Source of the DNA: Culex pipiens pallens
Lineage: Eukaryota; Arthropoda; Insecta; Diptera; Culicidae
Assembly (NCBI RefSeq): GCF_016801865.2
Contig: NC_068939.1
Coordinates: 156,308,240-156,372,239, forward strand
Direction: 5' to 3'
Length of the DNA: 64,000 nt
Part shown: positions 24,126-36,008 of the stretch, in pieces
Position numbering within the stretch: position 1 is the first letter of the stretch
Layout of the letters: each line of letters starts with the position of its first letter
The notes under the pieces: generated by a model
Told to the model about the DNA's origin: nothing
Databases searched by the model: none
The model's input: only the letters and a program-made list of their open reading frames with translations
Position numbers and translations under genes: made by a program

Positions 24126-25637
24126 GTCGTATCGAGGTGCTCCGATTTGGATGAAACAGCGTTTGTTTGTCTATACATGACATGAACTCATGCCAAATAA
24201 AAGCCCTCTACGACAAAAAAGTGGGGTAAAACGGGCTTTGAAGTTTGAGGTCCAAAAAACATAAAAAATCTTAAAATTGCTCGCATTTCCGTAAAACTCC
24301 ATCAAATCCAACTCTCTTAGATGCATTCGAAAGGTCTTTTGAAGCACTTAAAAATGAGCTATAGACATCCAGGATTGGTTTAACTTTTTCTCATAGCTTT
24401 TGCAAATTACTGTTAAAAATTGATTTTTTTAAAACCTTACCGTCAACTGGGGCGAATTGGGACACATGGGGCGAATTGGGACAGCAGTTTTAACCATGTT
24501 AGAGCACAATATTTTGATTTTTCTAGTTGGTTTCGGATATAACAGACTTAGACCAACAAAATGTGTACACCCATTTCCAAATTTAAAACCTTTAAGTGCT
24601 CTAAACACTGCTGTCCCTATTCAGACTGTAGTCCCGATTCACCCCAGATGACGGTAATATCTTTTTGCAACAGCCTCCAACACCCATACTCCCATAAGTC
24701 AAAAGTTAGGGAATTTCATGGACTATAAGCCTATGGTATTAACTTTTTGGCCAATCGCAATTTTTCTCATAGTTTTTCGATTTTTCTATAACAAACATTT
24801 TACAACGTTAGTTTTTGCCCTGTAGGCTTCCATAGCGGCACTTTTTGGTCTCAATTTTGACATATTCGGAATCCTCGGAAAATTTCACGTTAGTTAGAAG
24901 TATTGGAGTTGTAAATTTGAATTAAAAAATTATTAAATAAAACATTTTTGAAAAAAAGAAATCGATCTTAATCACCCTGTGATCAATACGTCATATTCTG
25001 TATCAAGTAGACTAAAACCTGTTTTACTCTTTCTAAATGGCTTTTTATCCAATCAAATTTACAACTCCAATACTTCTAACTAACGTTAAATTTTCCGAGG
25101 ATTCTGAATATGTCAAAATTGAGACCAAAAAGTGCCGCTATGGAAGCTTACAGGGCAAAACTAACGTTGTAAAATGTTTGTTATAGAAAAATCGAAAAAC
25201 TATGAGAAAAACTGCGATTGGCCAAAAAGTTAATACCGTAGGCTTATAGTCCATGAAATTCCCTAACTTTTGACCTACGGGAGTATGGGTGTTGGAGGTT
25301 GTTTCAAAAAGATTTTAAGGTTTTAAAAAAATCCACTTTTAACAGTAATTTGCAAAAGCTATGCGAAAAAGTCAAACCAATCCTGGATGTCTACAGCACA
25401 TTTTGAAGTGCTTCTAACCTTTCAAATGCATCTAAGAGAGTGGGAATTGATGAAGTTTTACGGAAATGCGAGCAATTTTAAGATTTTGTATGTTTTTTCG
25501 ACCTACAACTTCAAAGCCCGTTTTACCCCACTTTTTTTGTCGTAGAGGGCTCATATTTGGCATGAGTTCATCTTATGTATAGACAAACAAACGCAGAAAG
25601 TTTCATCCAAATCGGAGCACCTCGATACGACCTCTAG
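24126..25637. mobile_element. Foldback element, ~1.5 kb, between receptors D and E
   Basis: Arms beginning GGTCGTATCGAGGTGCTCCG and ending with its inverse run inward for about 700 bp each. The left arm is interrupted by a 215-bp MITE. The inner loop is around 24900-25030. No gene is present. Confidence 0.78.
24440..24654. mobile_element. Small MITE with TA target duplication, nested in the foldback
   Basis: TA|CCGTCAACTGGGGCGAATTG at the left and GATTCACCCCAGATGACGG|TA at the right. Terminal CCGTCA and TA flanks match mariner-type MITEs and resemble the one at 52657-52767. Confidence 0.7.
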
Positions 25638-25966
25638 AACAAACCGAGCAATATTTACAAATACTGCCTCTTAAAATGAAAAACATCTGAAAAAAAAATC
25701 TTCATTCAAAATCACTCCATCGTAATGCTATGCGTGAATTTTAATGTCACTATGTCAATCGTACAGTTTTGTATCAATATGTATTTCTTTGTGTGGTCAC
25801 TTATTGCTAAAGCGCTTTGAAAGTTATCCTGACTAATAATTATAACTTCAGCATTCATTTAAGTCATTTAAGGAAAAGGGTGCAAAATCATTTCATAATA
25901 AGAGTTCAAACATGTTGCGTGGTGAGATTCCAACTTGTTAATCGTAAAATTTAACGTCAAAGATTC

Positions 25967-28058
25967 TCAATTGATCCAACCCCTGTAACTCTTAGCAAAT
26001 TTCTTCATTTCAATGTAAGCACATATTCGACAGCTCAACATTTCCAGTACGAAAAAAGCAAAGCTTGTGCCAACTCCAAACAGCAAAATCCAGTACAAAT
26101 CGACAACCTCTGCCAAATAGACCTGAAGAGAGCCGGAATTATTTTTCAGACAAGCCGGCCTCTTTGTCGTCAGTTTCTTTATGTAGTATTCCATCAGTCC
26201 GATTTCCTTCAATCGTCTCAGGGTCACTCGAAACGGTTCCTTCAATGGGCTCCCCTTTGGTAAATTTATGTGAATAGAACGCACCGGGTACAAATAAACC
26301 TCTTGTAGGTCACAAATTTCCTGTTCAGTGAATGTTTCTAAACGAAAGGGAAAAATTGGAATAAATCTTTAACAGTTGATGTTTTGTGTACCTAACGCAA
26401 GTCTGTATCCATAAGTCGTATCGCAATGAAAGGCATGCCCCCCTTGTTTTACCATAGCTATTCCCATGCTGACGTTCGTGAAACCAAATTCATTGGTGGA
26501 TATTTTCTTATCGTACAACTCGCGGGCGATTGCAATTTTTGTTTTCTGTAAAAACAAATATGGACTGATTATAATTTGAAAAATTTCCTTCTTTAACACA
26601 TTACCTTAAAAAAATCACGGTTATAGGAGAGATCTTCAACTGATACCTTAATGTTGGTGGTGATCAACTGCTCTAACGTTCGAATAGTTTTCGGAGGCAG
26701 CACTAGAAAATATCCGATGAAGTAACATGAGTAGAATTGATAAATCAAAATAGAGAATACAACCACTGCAATTGTCGCTATCCTGGACAATCCGATTGAT
26801 ATTTTTTCCATACTACCTTGTTGGCAAATCACGCCAACAACAGCAGTTGCACACTGCAAAAAGTCCAAAGAGCACCTTCGTTTTGTGCAAATTGCCATTG
26901 TAAATACAAAAATCGACAGCAACACAACAATTCCTATTCCAACCCACACTAAATTCTCGAACGGTTTCAAAAAAATGTGTCGTGCCCCTGAATCCTTCGG
27001 GTGTCGGAACACTGTCATGATTCTGACATCTAAAATTCCTACTGTTTGATCAAATGAGCCTATTCGTTCCGCTGTAACTGCCATAGGAGTTATTGAGAAA
27101 TCCACTAAATTTTGTTGAAGCTGTCCAATTATTCCACTGGTTGAATTTGTTCCAATGGCTTCCAAAGCGTAGTCACGTGTCCTAATAAAGTCAACTCTGA
27201 AAAAATGGTTTTGATTATAGTACTTATCAATGGTGCTTTACAGTGATGGTACTTGAAGTTAAGTCGTTGGCGCAATAGTTGCACTATTTGATAGGTAAAC
27301 CGATCATACGCATAGCTCCTGGCAGGTTTCAATGATCGCAAATGTTCCTCAAGCGTGACGTTAAGGGTTGTGCCAAGTGTCTGGTAACACATTTTAGTTT
27401 TATTTAAAAGGTTATATCAATTATTTATAGAACGTACCGCTACAATGGAAACTAATCGAAGTCTTTCCAAATCGCTTCGAATGCTGTACAATTTTGTAGA
27501 ACATGTCCAGTTTATAATACCTTGGCTGTATTCAGCAACTTTCATCACGTATATTGTACCTCCTCGTTTGTGAATTGTACCATATATCTCGTAGATATCA
27601 ATTTTCCTTTTTTCAGAAGCTGGAACAACTATGGCTACACTAGAATCGATGTTCATATTCTGGGTTTTCATAAGATCCATTGTTTCATCCAAATCATGCT
27701 TAGCAAACATGAGCCAGCGATATGATCCATTGAAGTAAGAATTTGTTGAGCATAAGGTGAGAAGATCATAACTGTTTCTGCACCTCAAATCTGCAATAAC
27801 TGCAAACCGGAAATGCTTTGCAGACATGAAACGACGATGATCGCTGTTGAAGCGATCTTGATCCATTTCAAAGCGGTGGATGGATCCAAAGAAATTTTCG
27901 CTTAGCTGCTTGTACATTTTTGTAGCATTTAAACTTTCGCAATCGAACAGAATTATTGTGTTTGCATGTTCTCTGTTCACGAACTCTGTAACTAAAGGGT
28001 AATCAATTAACGAAACTGAAATTTGAACAACATTTAGCAGAAGCGCGAGAAACAACAT
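25967..28058 (-). CDS. Ir75-like: Ionotropic receptor E, IR75-clade
   Basis: Five exons: 27438-28058, 27253-27380, 26605-27196, 26392-26545 and 25967-26337; 621 aa. The start MLFLALLLNVVQISVS (signal peptide) is used; the in-frame Met further out lies inside a MITE and upstream of the TATA box. Landmarks: FNGSYRWLMFA, TQNMNIDSSVAIVV, HKRGGTIY, GTNSTSGIIGQLQQ, S1 Arg in TAERIGSFDQT, FRHPKDSGARHIFL, pore VICQQGSME, YQFYSCYFIGYFLVLPPKT, AFHCDTTYGY, LPKGSPLKEPFRVT and TM3. Exon 3 is 592 bp, one codon shorter than in B, C and G, and shared with F. Exon 2 ends AACTTCAA|GTACCA. Best grouped with D and F. Confidence 0.92.
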
Positions 28059-28146
28059 CTTTTCTAAGAAAATCAATTCAGGCTCAACCGGACACGATCT
28101 TCGCAGAACTTTTTTACTATGCAACCAGAAAACTTCGGAGAAGATT

Positions 28147-28154
28147 TTTATATA
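28147..28154 (-). promoter_or_regulatory. TATA box of receptor E
   Basis: TATATAAA on the minus strand about 90 bp upstream of the start codon. Its upstream edge touches the end of the MITE at 28153-28375. Confidence 0.6.
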
Positions 28155-28375
28155 CACAGAAAAAAAAATCATGGTAATATTACATCTGGGAAGGGGTACA
28201 TCTTTTATGTCAGAAAAAAGGTGTAATTTTACCTCTGGAAATGTGTAATTTTACCACTTTTCTGTTGTAATGTAACTTTTTCAGTCTAAATTGAGGTAAA
28301 ATTACATCATAAAAGAGGTAATATTCAACCTTCAAAAATTACAGCTTCCAAATTTACATTATTTTTTTCTGTGTA
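28153..28375. mobile_element. 223-bp MITE, TACACAGAAAAAAA family, copy 1
   Basis: TACACAGAAAAAAA at the left and TTTTTTTCTGTGTA at the right, with the interior a chain of GGTAAAATTACA-type motifs. A near-identical, inverted copy of the same length lies at 39426-39648 and a larger relative at 40695-41239. It sits at the promoter of receptor E. Confidence 0.82.
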
Positions 28376-29153
28376 GCCTTCAGTACAGAAAATTATCTTG
28401 TTCCCGAAACTGAAGGGTAATTTGAATTTGAAATCATATGTTTCCAATAACCAGTAAATAATGAGGCATCACTTTTATCACCCGTAATATGATGGTGTCA
28501 TCAAAAAAGATTATCGCGTTGAAAATTTGTTATCACCATGGTGTAACACATTTTACTCGAACATAGGAAAGTATGGAATCATGGATCCTTCTTATTATTC
28601 AATTTCTTTCATAATGTCTGATAAATTACAATGCAAATCACGGGTACCGCGGTATCTCAAGAAAAGATGGACAAAATCTCAAACATATTTTATCTTTTTC
28701 TTTTCTTTGTTCAGTTTTCCTCTCATTCCCAAATGTCATCCAACTTATTTAGTTAACAGTTGAAAAAGTATTTTTTAATGCCCTGAAAACAGATTTAGAC
28801 AGATAGACATTTTTGGCGATATTAACATCTAAAATTTGTTATACGTATACTCCTTTCACCTGTTTCTTTGGTATAGTATTACTTGTGTATAGTTACTATC
28901 CTAAGCTAAGGGATGAACTACCTTTCAAGAGCTGAATAATTGAAATTTGGGAAAACTCTGTTGCAGGTGTTGAAAAATCGAGTAAATCTACTGAAGGGAA
29001 ATGTGATATCATGTGGCAGAAATGTTAAATTCTAGTAAAAATCTTGTTCTATTGAATTGAAAATTGCCATTTATTCAATATAAAAAATTAAGTATTCAAT
29101 TGTTGTGCTCGATAAGATCAAATTATATAATAAATGCATTTATCCATATTGAG
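28376..29153. repeat. Spacer between receptors E and F with degenerate repeat traces
   Basis: Phrases such as GGTACCGCGGTATCTCAAG resemble the interior of the TTAA-flanked MITE (ACGATATCTCGAGATGG), so part of this is probably a decayed copy. No gene. Confidence 0.3.
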
Positions 29154-32100
29154 TTAATCCAACCATCCAGTGTAATGCTTTGCGAACTGTTTTATGTCCC
29201 AGTACCTTCGCACGCGAAACTCAACTATTTCTATCAATAAAATTGCAATACTAACAGAAGCACCAATCGCCAGCAAAATACAGAGATCCTCAATATCTTC
29301 AAGCCGAACCTGCACGGAGGCAGTGTTCTGCTTCAGACAGGGTGGTCTTTTCATAAACAATTTTCTTTGGTAATACTCGGCTAGCCCTATTTCCAGCAGT
29401 CGTCTCAGCGTAACGCGAAATATTTCCTTCAATGGGCTTCCTTTCGGTACGTTAAGGTGAACTGCTCGAGGCGGAAACAGACTCATCTCTTGCAACTCGC
29501 ATATTTCATGATCGGAAAATGTTCCTGAATAAAAATATACTAAAAGATTAACTTTACACTACAGTTATGGTGAAACACTTACTCATGATAAAAGTATTTC
29601 CATACGAATTGTCACAGTGAAAGGCATATCCACCTTTTTTGACCAAAGATATTCCCATACTAATATTTGTAAAACCAAATTCATGCGAAAGTACCTTTCT
29701 TTCATATAATTCATGAACGACATCAACATTTGTTCTCTGCAAAATAAAAAAAAACATTTAAAGTCGATACACAAAAAAAGATTCATTCATCACCTTGAAA
29801 AAATCATGATTATATGAAACATTCTCAACAGAAAGTTTTAGATTGCTTGCAAGAAGCTGCTCTAAGGTTCGAATATTTTTTGGTGGCAGTACTAACAAAT
29901 ATCCTATAATAAAGCACGAATAAAATTGATACAGGAGGATGGAGAAAAGGATCACTGTAAAAAGCGTAATCCGTGACGGGATGATTGAAATTCTTCCTGA
30001 ATAGCTTTGAAGGCAGAAAATTCCAAAAACCATCAGTGTATACTTGCAATGGAAACGACTTTTTCGCTGCTTAACGTAGAGAATAACTGACAAAATACCT
30101 GTTGATACCAGCAAAACTGCACCAATTAAGGTCCAAACCATATTGTCAAACGGTTGCAAAAAAAGATTTCGCGTTCCCCCACTTTTGGGATGTCTGAAGA
30201 TTATCGTTATTTTAACCGTAGCAAACGGTACGGTCTGATCGAAAACTCCAATCCTTTCTTCTGTAACAGCCATTGGAGAAAATCCCAAATCTATCAAGTT
30301 TTGCTGCAGTTTCCCAACAACCCCGTGTGATGAGTTGGTCCCGATGAGGTCGAAGCCGAAATCTGGCACTATGAAGTGTTGAGTTCTAAAAAAAATTGAG
30401 CAAATTAAAGTTGTACAATATATTCACTGAAATATAAAAAAAGTACCATATTCCTAAATTCTAGGAATTTTGCCTCCTTTTCTTATTAAGTAATCCAAAA
30501 AACCCGATTACTAAATAAGGAAAGGAGCTAAAATTCCTAGAATTTAGGAATTTGGTACTTTTTTTTATTTCAGTGTTAGCAACAATTTGTAATACCGAAA
30601 GTTGAGACGTCGTTTCAGCAGTTGAACTATTTGATAACACATTTGAGAGCCTACGTAATTTGTCGGAGGTAGCAAAGACTGAATGTTTTCCTTGACGGTT
30701 ATTTGCTTGTTAAATCCAAGTTTCTTAAAGGTAAAATGTATATTTAAAAAAAATATGTAACCTAAAACGGGTTGACTTTGATAGGTTTGAGATTTTTCCG
30801 CAAAATGAAAAGTACAATTAAAATACGTACGGAATTGTTTAGAATCATACTGACAGTGGTAGAGAAGTGTTACTTTACTATAGTTAAGAAAATGTTGATG
30901 AAAGTCTTTATTTTAAACTTCTCAAAGTGTCATGATTTTTTCAATGAACTCGATTTTGAATCGGAAAACATAATGCATTACGGATTCTTTGGACAATTTT
31001 CCACTAGGAGAAGGTTAAATAAGTTTGTAAATAATAAAAAATATGTGTTTTTGAAAATCTCCAAATTTATAGGCAATTTTAGTTGATCAAATTTCATGTA
31101 AAATGTGAAAACTTGTGATTCGTGAATTCAGTATAAAATGCAATATAAATCGATAATTTCATAAACTAGATTTGACAAATTTCAGGCCAAATTTCGACTT
31201 TATAACATTTTTTTCCTAAAATTTATATGTATTTTGTTTAAAAGCTTATAAACTTAGTTAACTAAATATAAACTTTTTTTTTCTGAAAAACTATATCAGC
31301 TACTTTAGTGATGGTTCATTTAACGTACAAATAATGTTTGAACATCTAAAATATGATTTTAACAAGAAAAACTATGACTATCAAAGTCACCCCGGAATTT
31401 AAACTAAGCATTTTTAACGTAACTATTTTTCTAAACACTATTGAAAAAACTTTTTTTTCCAAAATAGTGCATGGACTTTGTGTGGCCAACCCCAGTACAT
31501 GTTTTAAAAATAATAATCTTTAGAAAAACCTTAGCTGTTGGAAAATATTCCAAAAATAAATTGAAATCCTATCAAAGTCACCCCGGTTTACGGTACTAAT
31601 TAAATACGTACGAAATGGTATGGAATCATACTGACTGTGGCAGAAAGGTACCTCAGAAAGAAATTTTAATAAAATTTTGAAAAGTTTAAAAAGTAAGTTA
31701 ACTACAGTTAAGAAAATGTTGATGAATTGCAATATTTTAATATTCTCAAAGTGTCATGACCTTCTCAATGAACATGATTTTGAATCGGAAAATGTTTTGC
31801 TTTTTGGGTGTTTTTTAATACCCCTGACTCTGACTGAATGCGGTTTCAAAAACACCCAAAAAGCAAAAACTGCAAGTTTTGTTTATTGGACCTTTTCAAA
31901 AAAAAAATCCAGATTTTAACAAGGAAAACTATGACTATCAAAGTTACCCCGGAATTCAAACTAAGAATTTTTAACGTAGCTGTTTTTTAAACGTTATAGA
32001 AAAACCTTTTTTTTTCAAAGATATTTGGCCTACCACAGTACATGTTTTAAAAATAATAATTTTGAGAAAAACCTTACCAGTTGGAAAATATTCCAAAAAT

Positions 32101-32772
32101 AAATTGAAATCATATCAATGTCATCCCGGTTTGTGGTAACACAACATTTAACATCAATTGACCTACCGCAACAGCCCCTTGCAATGTCACCCCTCCAAGA
32201 TCATCTCGCACATAATATGAGTTCGTAGTGCAGGTCCAAACTATGCCACTACTTTTCGTCTTGGATCCAACTTTCGTCACATGCGTCCTACCTCCTCGTC
32301 GGCGTACCGTGCCAAAAATTTCAAAAAACTCTAAATTTTCTTCAATGGTCTCAACCACCACCGTTACACGAGAATCGATATTCAAATTCTGTTTTCTTAC
32401 AGTATTCATTGTTTTACTCATATTAAACTCCGAAAATAATAACCATCGATATGACCCGTTAAAGTACTCATTTTCTGAGGAAAAATTGATTAATTCATCA
32501 CTACAATCGCAACTCAAATCGGCTACCACAGCCAATCTATAGTGACCAACTGTCATGAACCGTTGGTGATCGTTGTAAAATCGCTCCGCATTCATTTGAA
32601 AGTGATGAATGGAACCCACGAAATTTTGACCAAGTCGCTTGTAGTCCAAACCACCACAGCTGAACATAATCAAAGTGTTTGCCAGTTCTCTTTTGGTAAA
32701 CTCTATTATAAGTGAATAGTCAACGATAGCATTGGACACTTGGAGCAAACTTATCCATAGAACGAGAAACAT
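29154..32772 (-). CDS. Ir75-like: Ionotropic receptor F, IR75-clade, with enlarged first intron
   Basis: Five exons: 32167-32772, 30596-30723, 29794-30385, 29583-29736 and 29154-29524; 616 aa. Start MFLVLWISLLQVSNA (signal peptide), 57 bp below a TATA box. Landmarks: FNGSYRWLLFS, KQNLNIDSRVTVVV, RRRGGRTH, GTNSSHGVVGKLQQ, S1 Arg in TEERIGVFDQT, FRHPKSGGTRNLFL, pore IFCLQSYSG (first Gln of the usual QQG replaced by Leu, Gly by Ser), YQFYSCFIIGYLLVLPPKN, AFHCDNSYGN, VPKGSPLKEIFRVT and TM3. The first intron is 1443 bp, filled with repeats, whereas sister genes have ~50-60 bp there; a 151-bp palindrome sits in intron 2. Reading frames are intact in every exon. Confidence 0.91.
30425..30575. mobile_element. 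151-bp palindromic MITE in intron 2 of receptor F
   Basis: CACTGAAATA...AAAGTACCA is mirrored by TGGTACTTTTTTTTATTTCAGTG, and the inner arms (TTCCTAAATTCTAGGAATTTT) are also inverse. It carries a TTTCAG that could mimic a splice acceptor. Confidence 0.75.
30767..32130. repeat. Two related repeats in tandem inside intron 1 of receptor F
   Basis: CTATCAAAGTCACCCCGG or variants occur near 31378, 31570, 31935 and 32113, and the inverse form near 30768. The interior segments 30820-31000 and 31595-31805 share order and wording (ACGTACG, CATACTGAC, CTCAAAGTGTCATGA, TTTTGAATCGGAAAA), so two copies of one element lie side by side. Confidence 0.55.
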
Positions 32773-32828
32773 GGTGTAAAAATAACAAAGCTGTTTTAGT
32801 CACTCAAAGAGCTGCTTGCCGGTGCAAA

Positions 32829-32836
32829 CTTTTATA
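32829..32836 (-). promoter_or_regulatory. TATA box of receptor F
   Basis: Minus-strand GGTATAAAAGTTTGCACC places TATAAAAG 57-64 bp upstream of the start codon, implying a very short 5' leader. Confidence 0.65.
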
Positions 32837-33220
32837 CCACAAAACACGGGTGCTTTCAGTGGGTAGAATAAATTATCTTGTCAACCAGCAGTAGGAAAAA
32901 TGGAAAACTTTCGAAAAACCGTGGAGATTCGTTGTAAAGCGACGCGTGGATGCCTCAATTCAAGTGAATGTTTTCTTTAGTTGGAAAATTGAGATTTTTA
33001 ACCGAAATGTGGACTATTTCTTTCATGTTAATTGGTTATACTTTACCTGTAAATTTCTTTGTGACTTCCACAAAGAAACAATTTTCTATATCAAATGCTG
33101 ATAACTCCAAACCTTCATAATTTTAAATAATAATCGATTCGTAAAAATAATCTATTTTTCGTGATATCATAAAATGGAAAATTACTCGGGGCCCTAATTG
33201 ACTCGTTGTACGTCTTTGAC

Positions 33221-33462
33221 TACACGCAGAAAAATAAGGCATATTTGAATCAACAAAACGTTTTGTTGATTTTAAAATCAAGATTTTTGTTGAATCAACG
33301 CTAAACGTCAAAGCAACTTTTTCAAAACAACCAAAGATTTTTGTGGAATTGAGAAAATCAAGGTTTGTTTCAACGCAGAATCAGCGTTGATTATATTCAA
33401 CAAAAATTTTGTTGAATCAAACCTCGTACAGGCTGATTCTACAAAATATTTTTCTACGTGTA
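33221..33462. mobile_element. MITE with TACACGCAGAAAAAT ends
   Basis: TACACGCAGAAAAAT at the left and ATTTTTCTACGTGTA at the right (one mismatch), 242 bp, interior rich in GTTGAATCAAC-type inverse motifs. Confidence 0.75.
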
Positions 33463-33959
33463 ATAAAACCAGCGATGTTTAACTTCAGCGGTTCTCAACC
33501 TGGATACATGTACCCCTAGGGGTACCACGAGCGGTCTCAGGGGGTACCGTAAGACAAACCCCGTAATGGCGAACATGTCCCAAAAAAAATATTTGAGAGA
33601 AATAAAATAACAAATTGATTTGATGCAAAAAATTAACACCATATTCGAGGTGCAGTGAATTACGGTTGAATTGTTTTTGACCAATCATAAAATGTTTTTA
33701 AAAAATATTCGAATGATAAAAATATAATTTGTATTTGTTAAGAAATTTTAAGAATTTGAAAAAAAAAGTGCACCGTTTTAAAGTTTTTTGTTTTTTTTTT
33801 CTGCAAATATTTATTTCAAATTTGTAAGTTGTGCCAACTACCTTTCATTTAAAATATTCAAAATGTTAGTGAAACATATTTTGAATATTGTCAATTCGAC
33901 CTTTCTTTGCTAAAATATTAGTTTTGCATAAAATTAAAAATTAGGAAAACGAATTTTTA

Positions 33960-34138
33960 GGTGTTATATCTTACACCCGGCGGTCGCATGATTGTGATGC
34001 ATAGCGGCATGAAAGTATATCAGAATCTGCATGAAATCTGTCCTCATGCATTTTTTGCGATATAGGAAGAACGAGGATTGAACCATCAACTTCATGCTTG
34101 TTGATCCGACACGCTACCACCGCGCCATGGACGCTTGA
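33960..34138 (-). mobile_element. tRNA-derived SINE, minus strand
   Basis: Read on the minus strand, ATGGCGCGGTGGTAGCGTG (A box) and GATGGTTCAATCCTCG (B box) are tRNA-spaced; an unrelated tail of ~100 bp follows. The left limit is approximate. Confidence 0.6.
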
Positions 34139-35103
34139 TGAATTGTGAGGGAAAGAGCACCAACATATCCTTCACTCTGAAGTCTTGCTCGGGGATTTGC
34201 CAGCATAGGGGGATGGCGTCGCTATTTTTAGACGACGTTTTCCACTTTTTCTCATCGAAACCGACTACTTTATCGACTTCATTTTGCTGGGCGACATATG
34301 ACGCCGTCTATTTTTAGACAATGACTCAGCACTTTTCCACTCTTGCACTTAAAAAAACCAGGTGGCAGCACGATTTAACGCCACGTCCCTATAATATGTG
34401 TTGGTGAGAACTGCAGATCGCTGACATGTTTACACGCGGGCAAAAATGAGCTATGAGCCTGCTGCAAAAACTGTTATAAAATGTAACATTTTCTGCAACA
34501 AATCCACTGTTGCAGATTTTGATATATATTTTTCCTTCAAATTGTCACACAAAATACACTCTTTTAAAAAATATTTGTCGAGACCTGTATCTCAGCTGCA
34601 AAAGAATGGATCAAAAAGAAAGCAGCAGAGAATTTTCTCAACCATTCGATTTTTTAGAGATAAAACAGAATTGATTTTTTTTTGTTGAAAATAGCTACAA
34701 CTTGAACAGTTACTATTAAATAGCATTTTTAAATTTGAAAAATCAAAACAGATTTTGAAAATCTTTTAAATGTATATATTTTGGGCCGTTAAAAAAAACT
34801 CTGTTTCAAAAACAATTCGTTCGCCATCAGAAATTTACATTTTAGTTCCCGAATAAAAATTTCAAAAAAATATGGGAGATATGTTTGTAGAAAAGAAAAA
34901 GTCAATGAAAATTTAATATACAAAAGGAATAATATCTTCAAATGTATAAGCATTTTCAGTAGATAGTTTATTTTATTCAATAAAAAGCTTTAAATAAATA
35001 CAGGGTCCAACATTTTATTTAAAAACAGATTTGAAGAAAAGTACATGGACGTTGTGTGGCCTATCCAGTACATGTTTTTAAACAACTCTAGAAACAAGAT
35101 TTA

Positions 35104-35289
35104 CCTAACCGGCTCCGTGGCTTAATGGGACAGGGATCAAATCCCGGTCGGTACCTTTGAAATTTGGAATCAGGAATTTGAACTTAGAATATGAACAAAA
35201 ACGAAAATGAATCAGGTGGGATACGAACTCACACCTTTGGATTGGTGGGCTGGGACTGCTAAGCAGTCGGCCATCAGATGGTTTACACT
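35104..35289. repeat. tRNA-like fragments
   Basis: GGCTCCGTGGCTTAATGG with GGGATCAAATCCC (plus) and, on the minus strand, a second tRNA-like stretch with GAGTTCGTATCCC near 35210-35285. Both look like pieces of SINEs; neither makes a complete cloverleaf. Confidence 0.4.
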
Positions 35290-35478
35290 CTACACGGAGA
35301 AAAAAGAGTTCCCAAAATCGTGAACAAGCGTTCATGAAAATGAGAACCACGAACAAAGTGTTCAAATTTCATGGTACGTTTTTCAAAATCGTACCATGGG
35401 ATTTGAACACTTTGTTCGAGGTTCCCATTTTCATGAACGCTTGTTCACGATTTTGGGAACTCTTTTTTCTCCGTGTAG
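35290..35478. mobile_element. 189-bp near-perfect palindromic MITE
   Basis: CTACACGGAGAAAAAAGAGT runs to a centre near 35384 and back to ACTCTTTTTTCTCCGTGTAG with almost no mismatches, so the transcript would form one long hairpin. Confidence 0.8.
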
Positions 35479-36008
35479 CAGTGAATTGATCCGAAGTGTA
35501 AAAACATGTTATTCTTCTCATATTAAATACGCGCTGATCCCTGATTTGCCTGAGGGGATTGGAAGTCTAAATATAGATCGAGTTTCCTTCAGATGCTTGC
35601 TTCTATGTTTAGGCGGAGCCAAACAATGCCCAGCGACCTCGGAATTGGACCGCAAGGAGCTCTGTCATTCTGAAACGGGTCGTTGGAAGCAGCGCGAGGG
35701 CTATCACCACCTAATACCCGGGACTGAGATAAGTTGTATCAGCATTCGGCATATACAAAGTCTGATACAAACTATACTTTCCCATAATTTCGCTACCGGT
35801 TAGCGGGTATTGGATTGGACAACACACACACAACACACACACTCTAGAAACAAGATTTACCTTTTCAACAATATTTAATTTACCATTGAAACACATTTTT
35901 AACGGCATTTTTATACTTAAAAATTCAGGCTTCTTTCTTTGTAAATTGGAATGTAAAAAAACTCATGCAAACGAAAAATTTCATGTATGAGAACACGAGG
36001 GGGTACAG

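Noticed and set aside
28059..28172. Longer N-terminus for receptor E
   Set aside because: The upstream Met lies inside a MITE and above the TATA box; the internal Met gives a signal peptide.
35396..35803. 135-codon plus-strand frame
   Set aside because: Begins inside a palindromic MITE and runs into SINE-like and (CA)n sequence.
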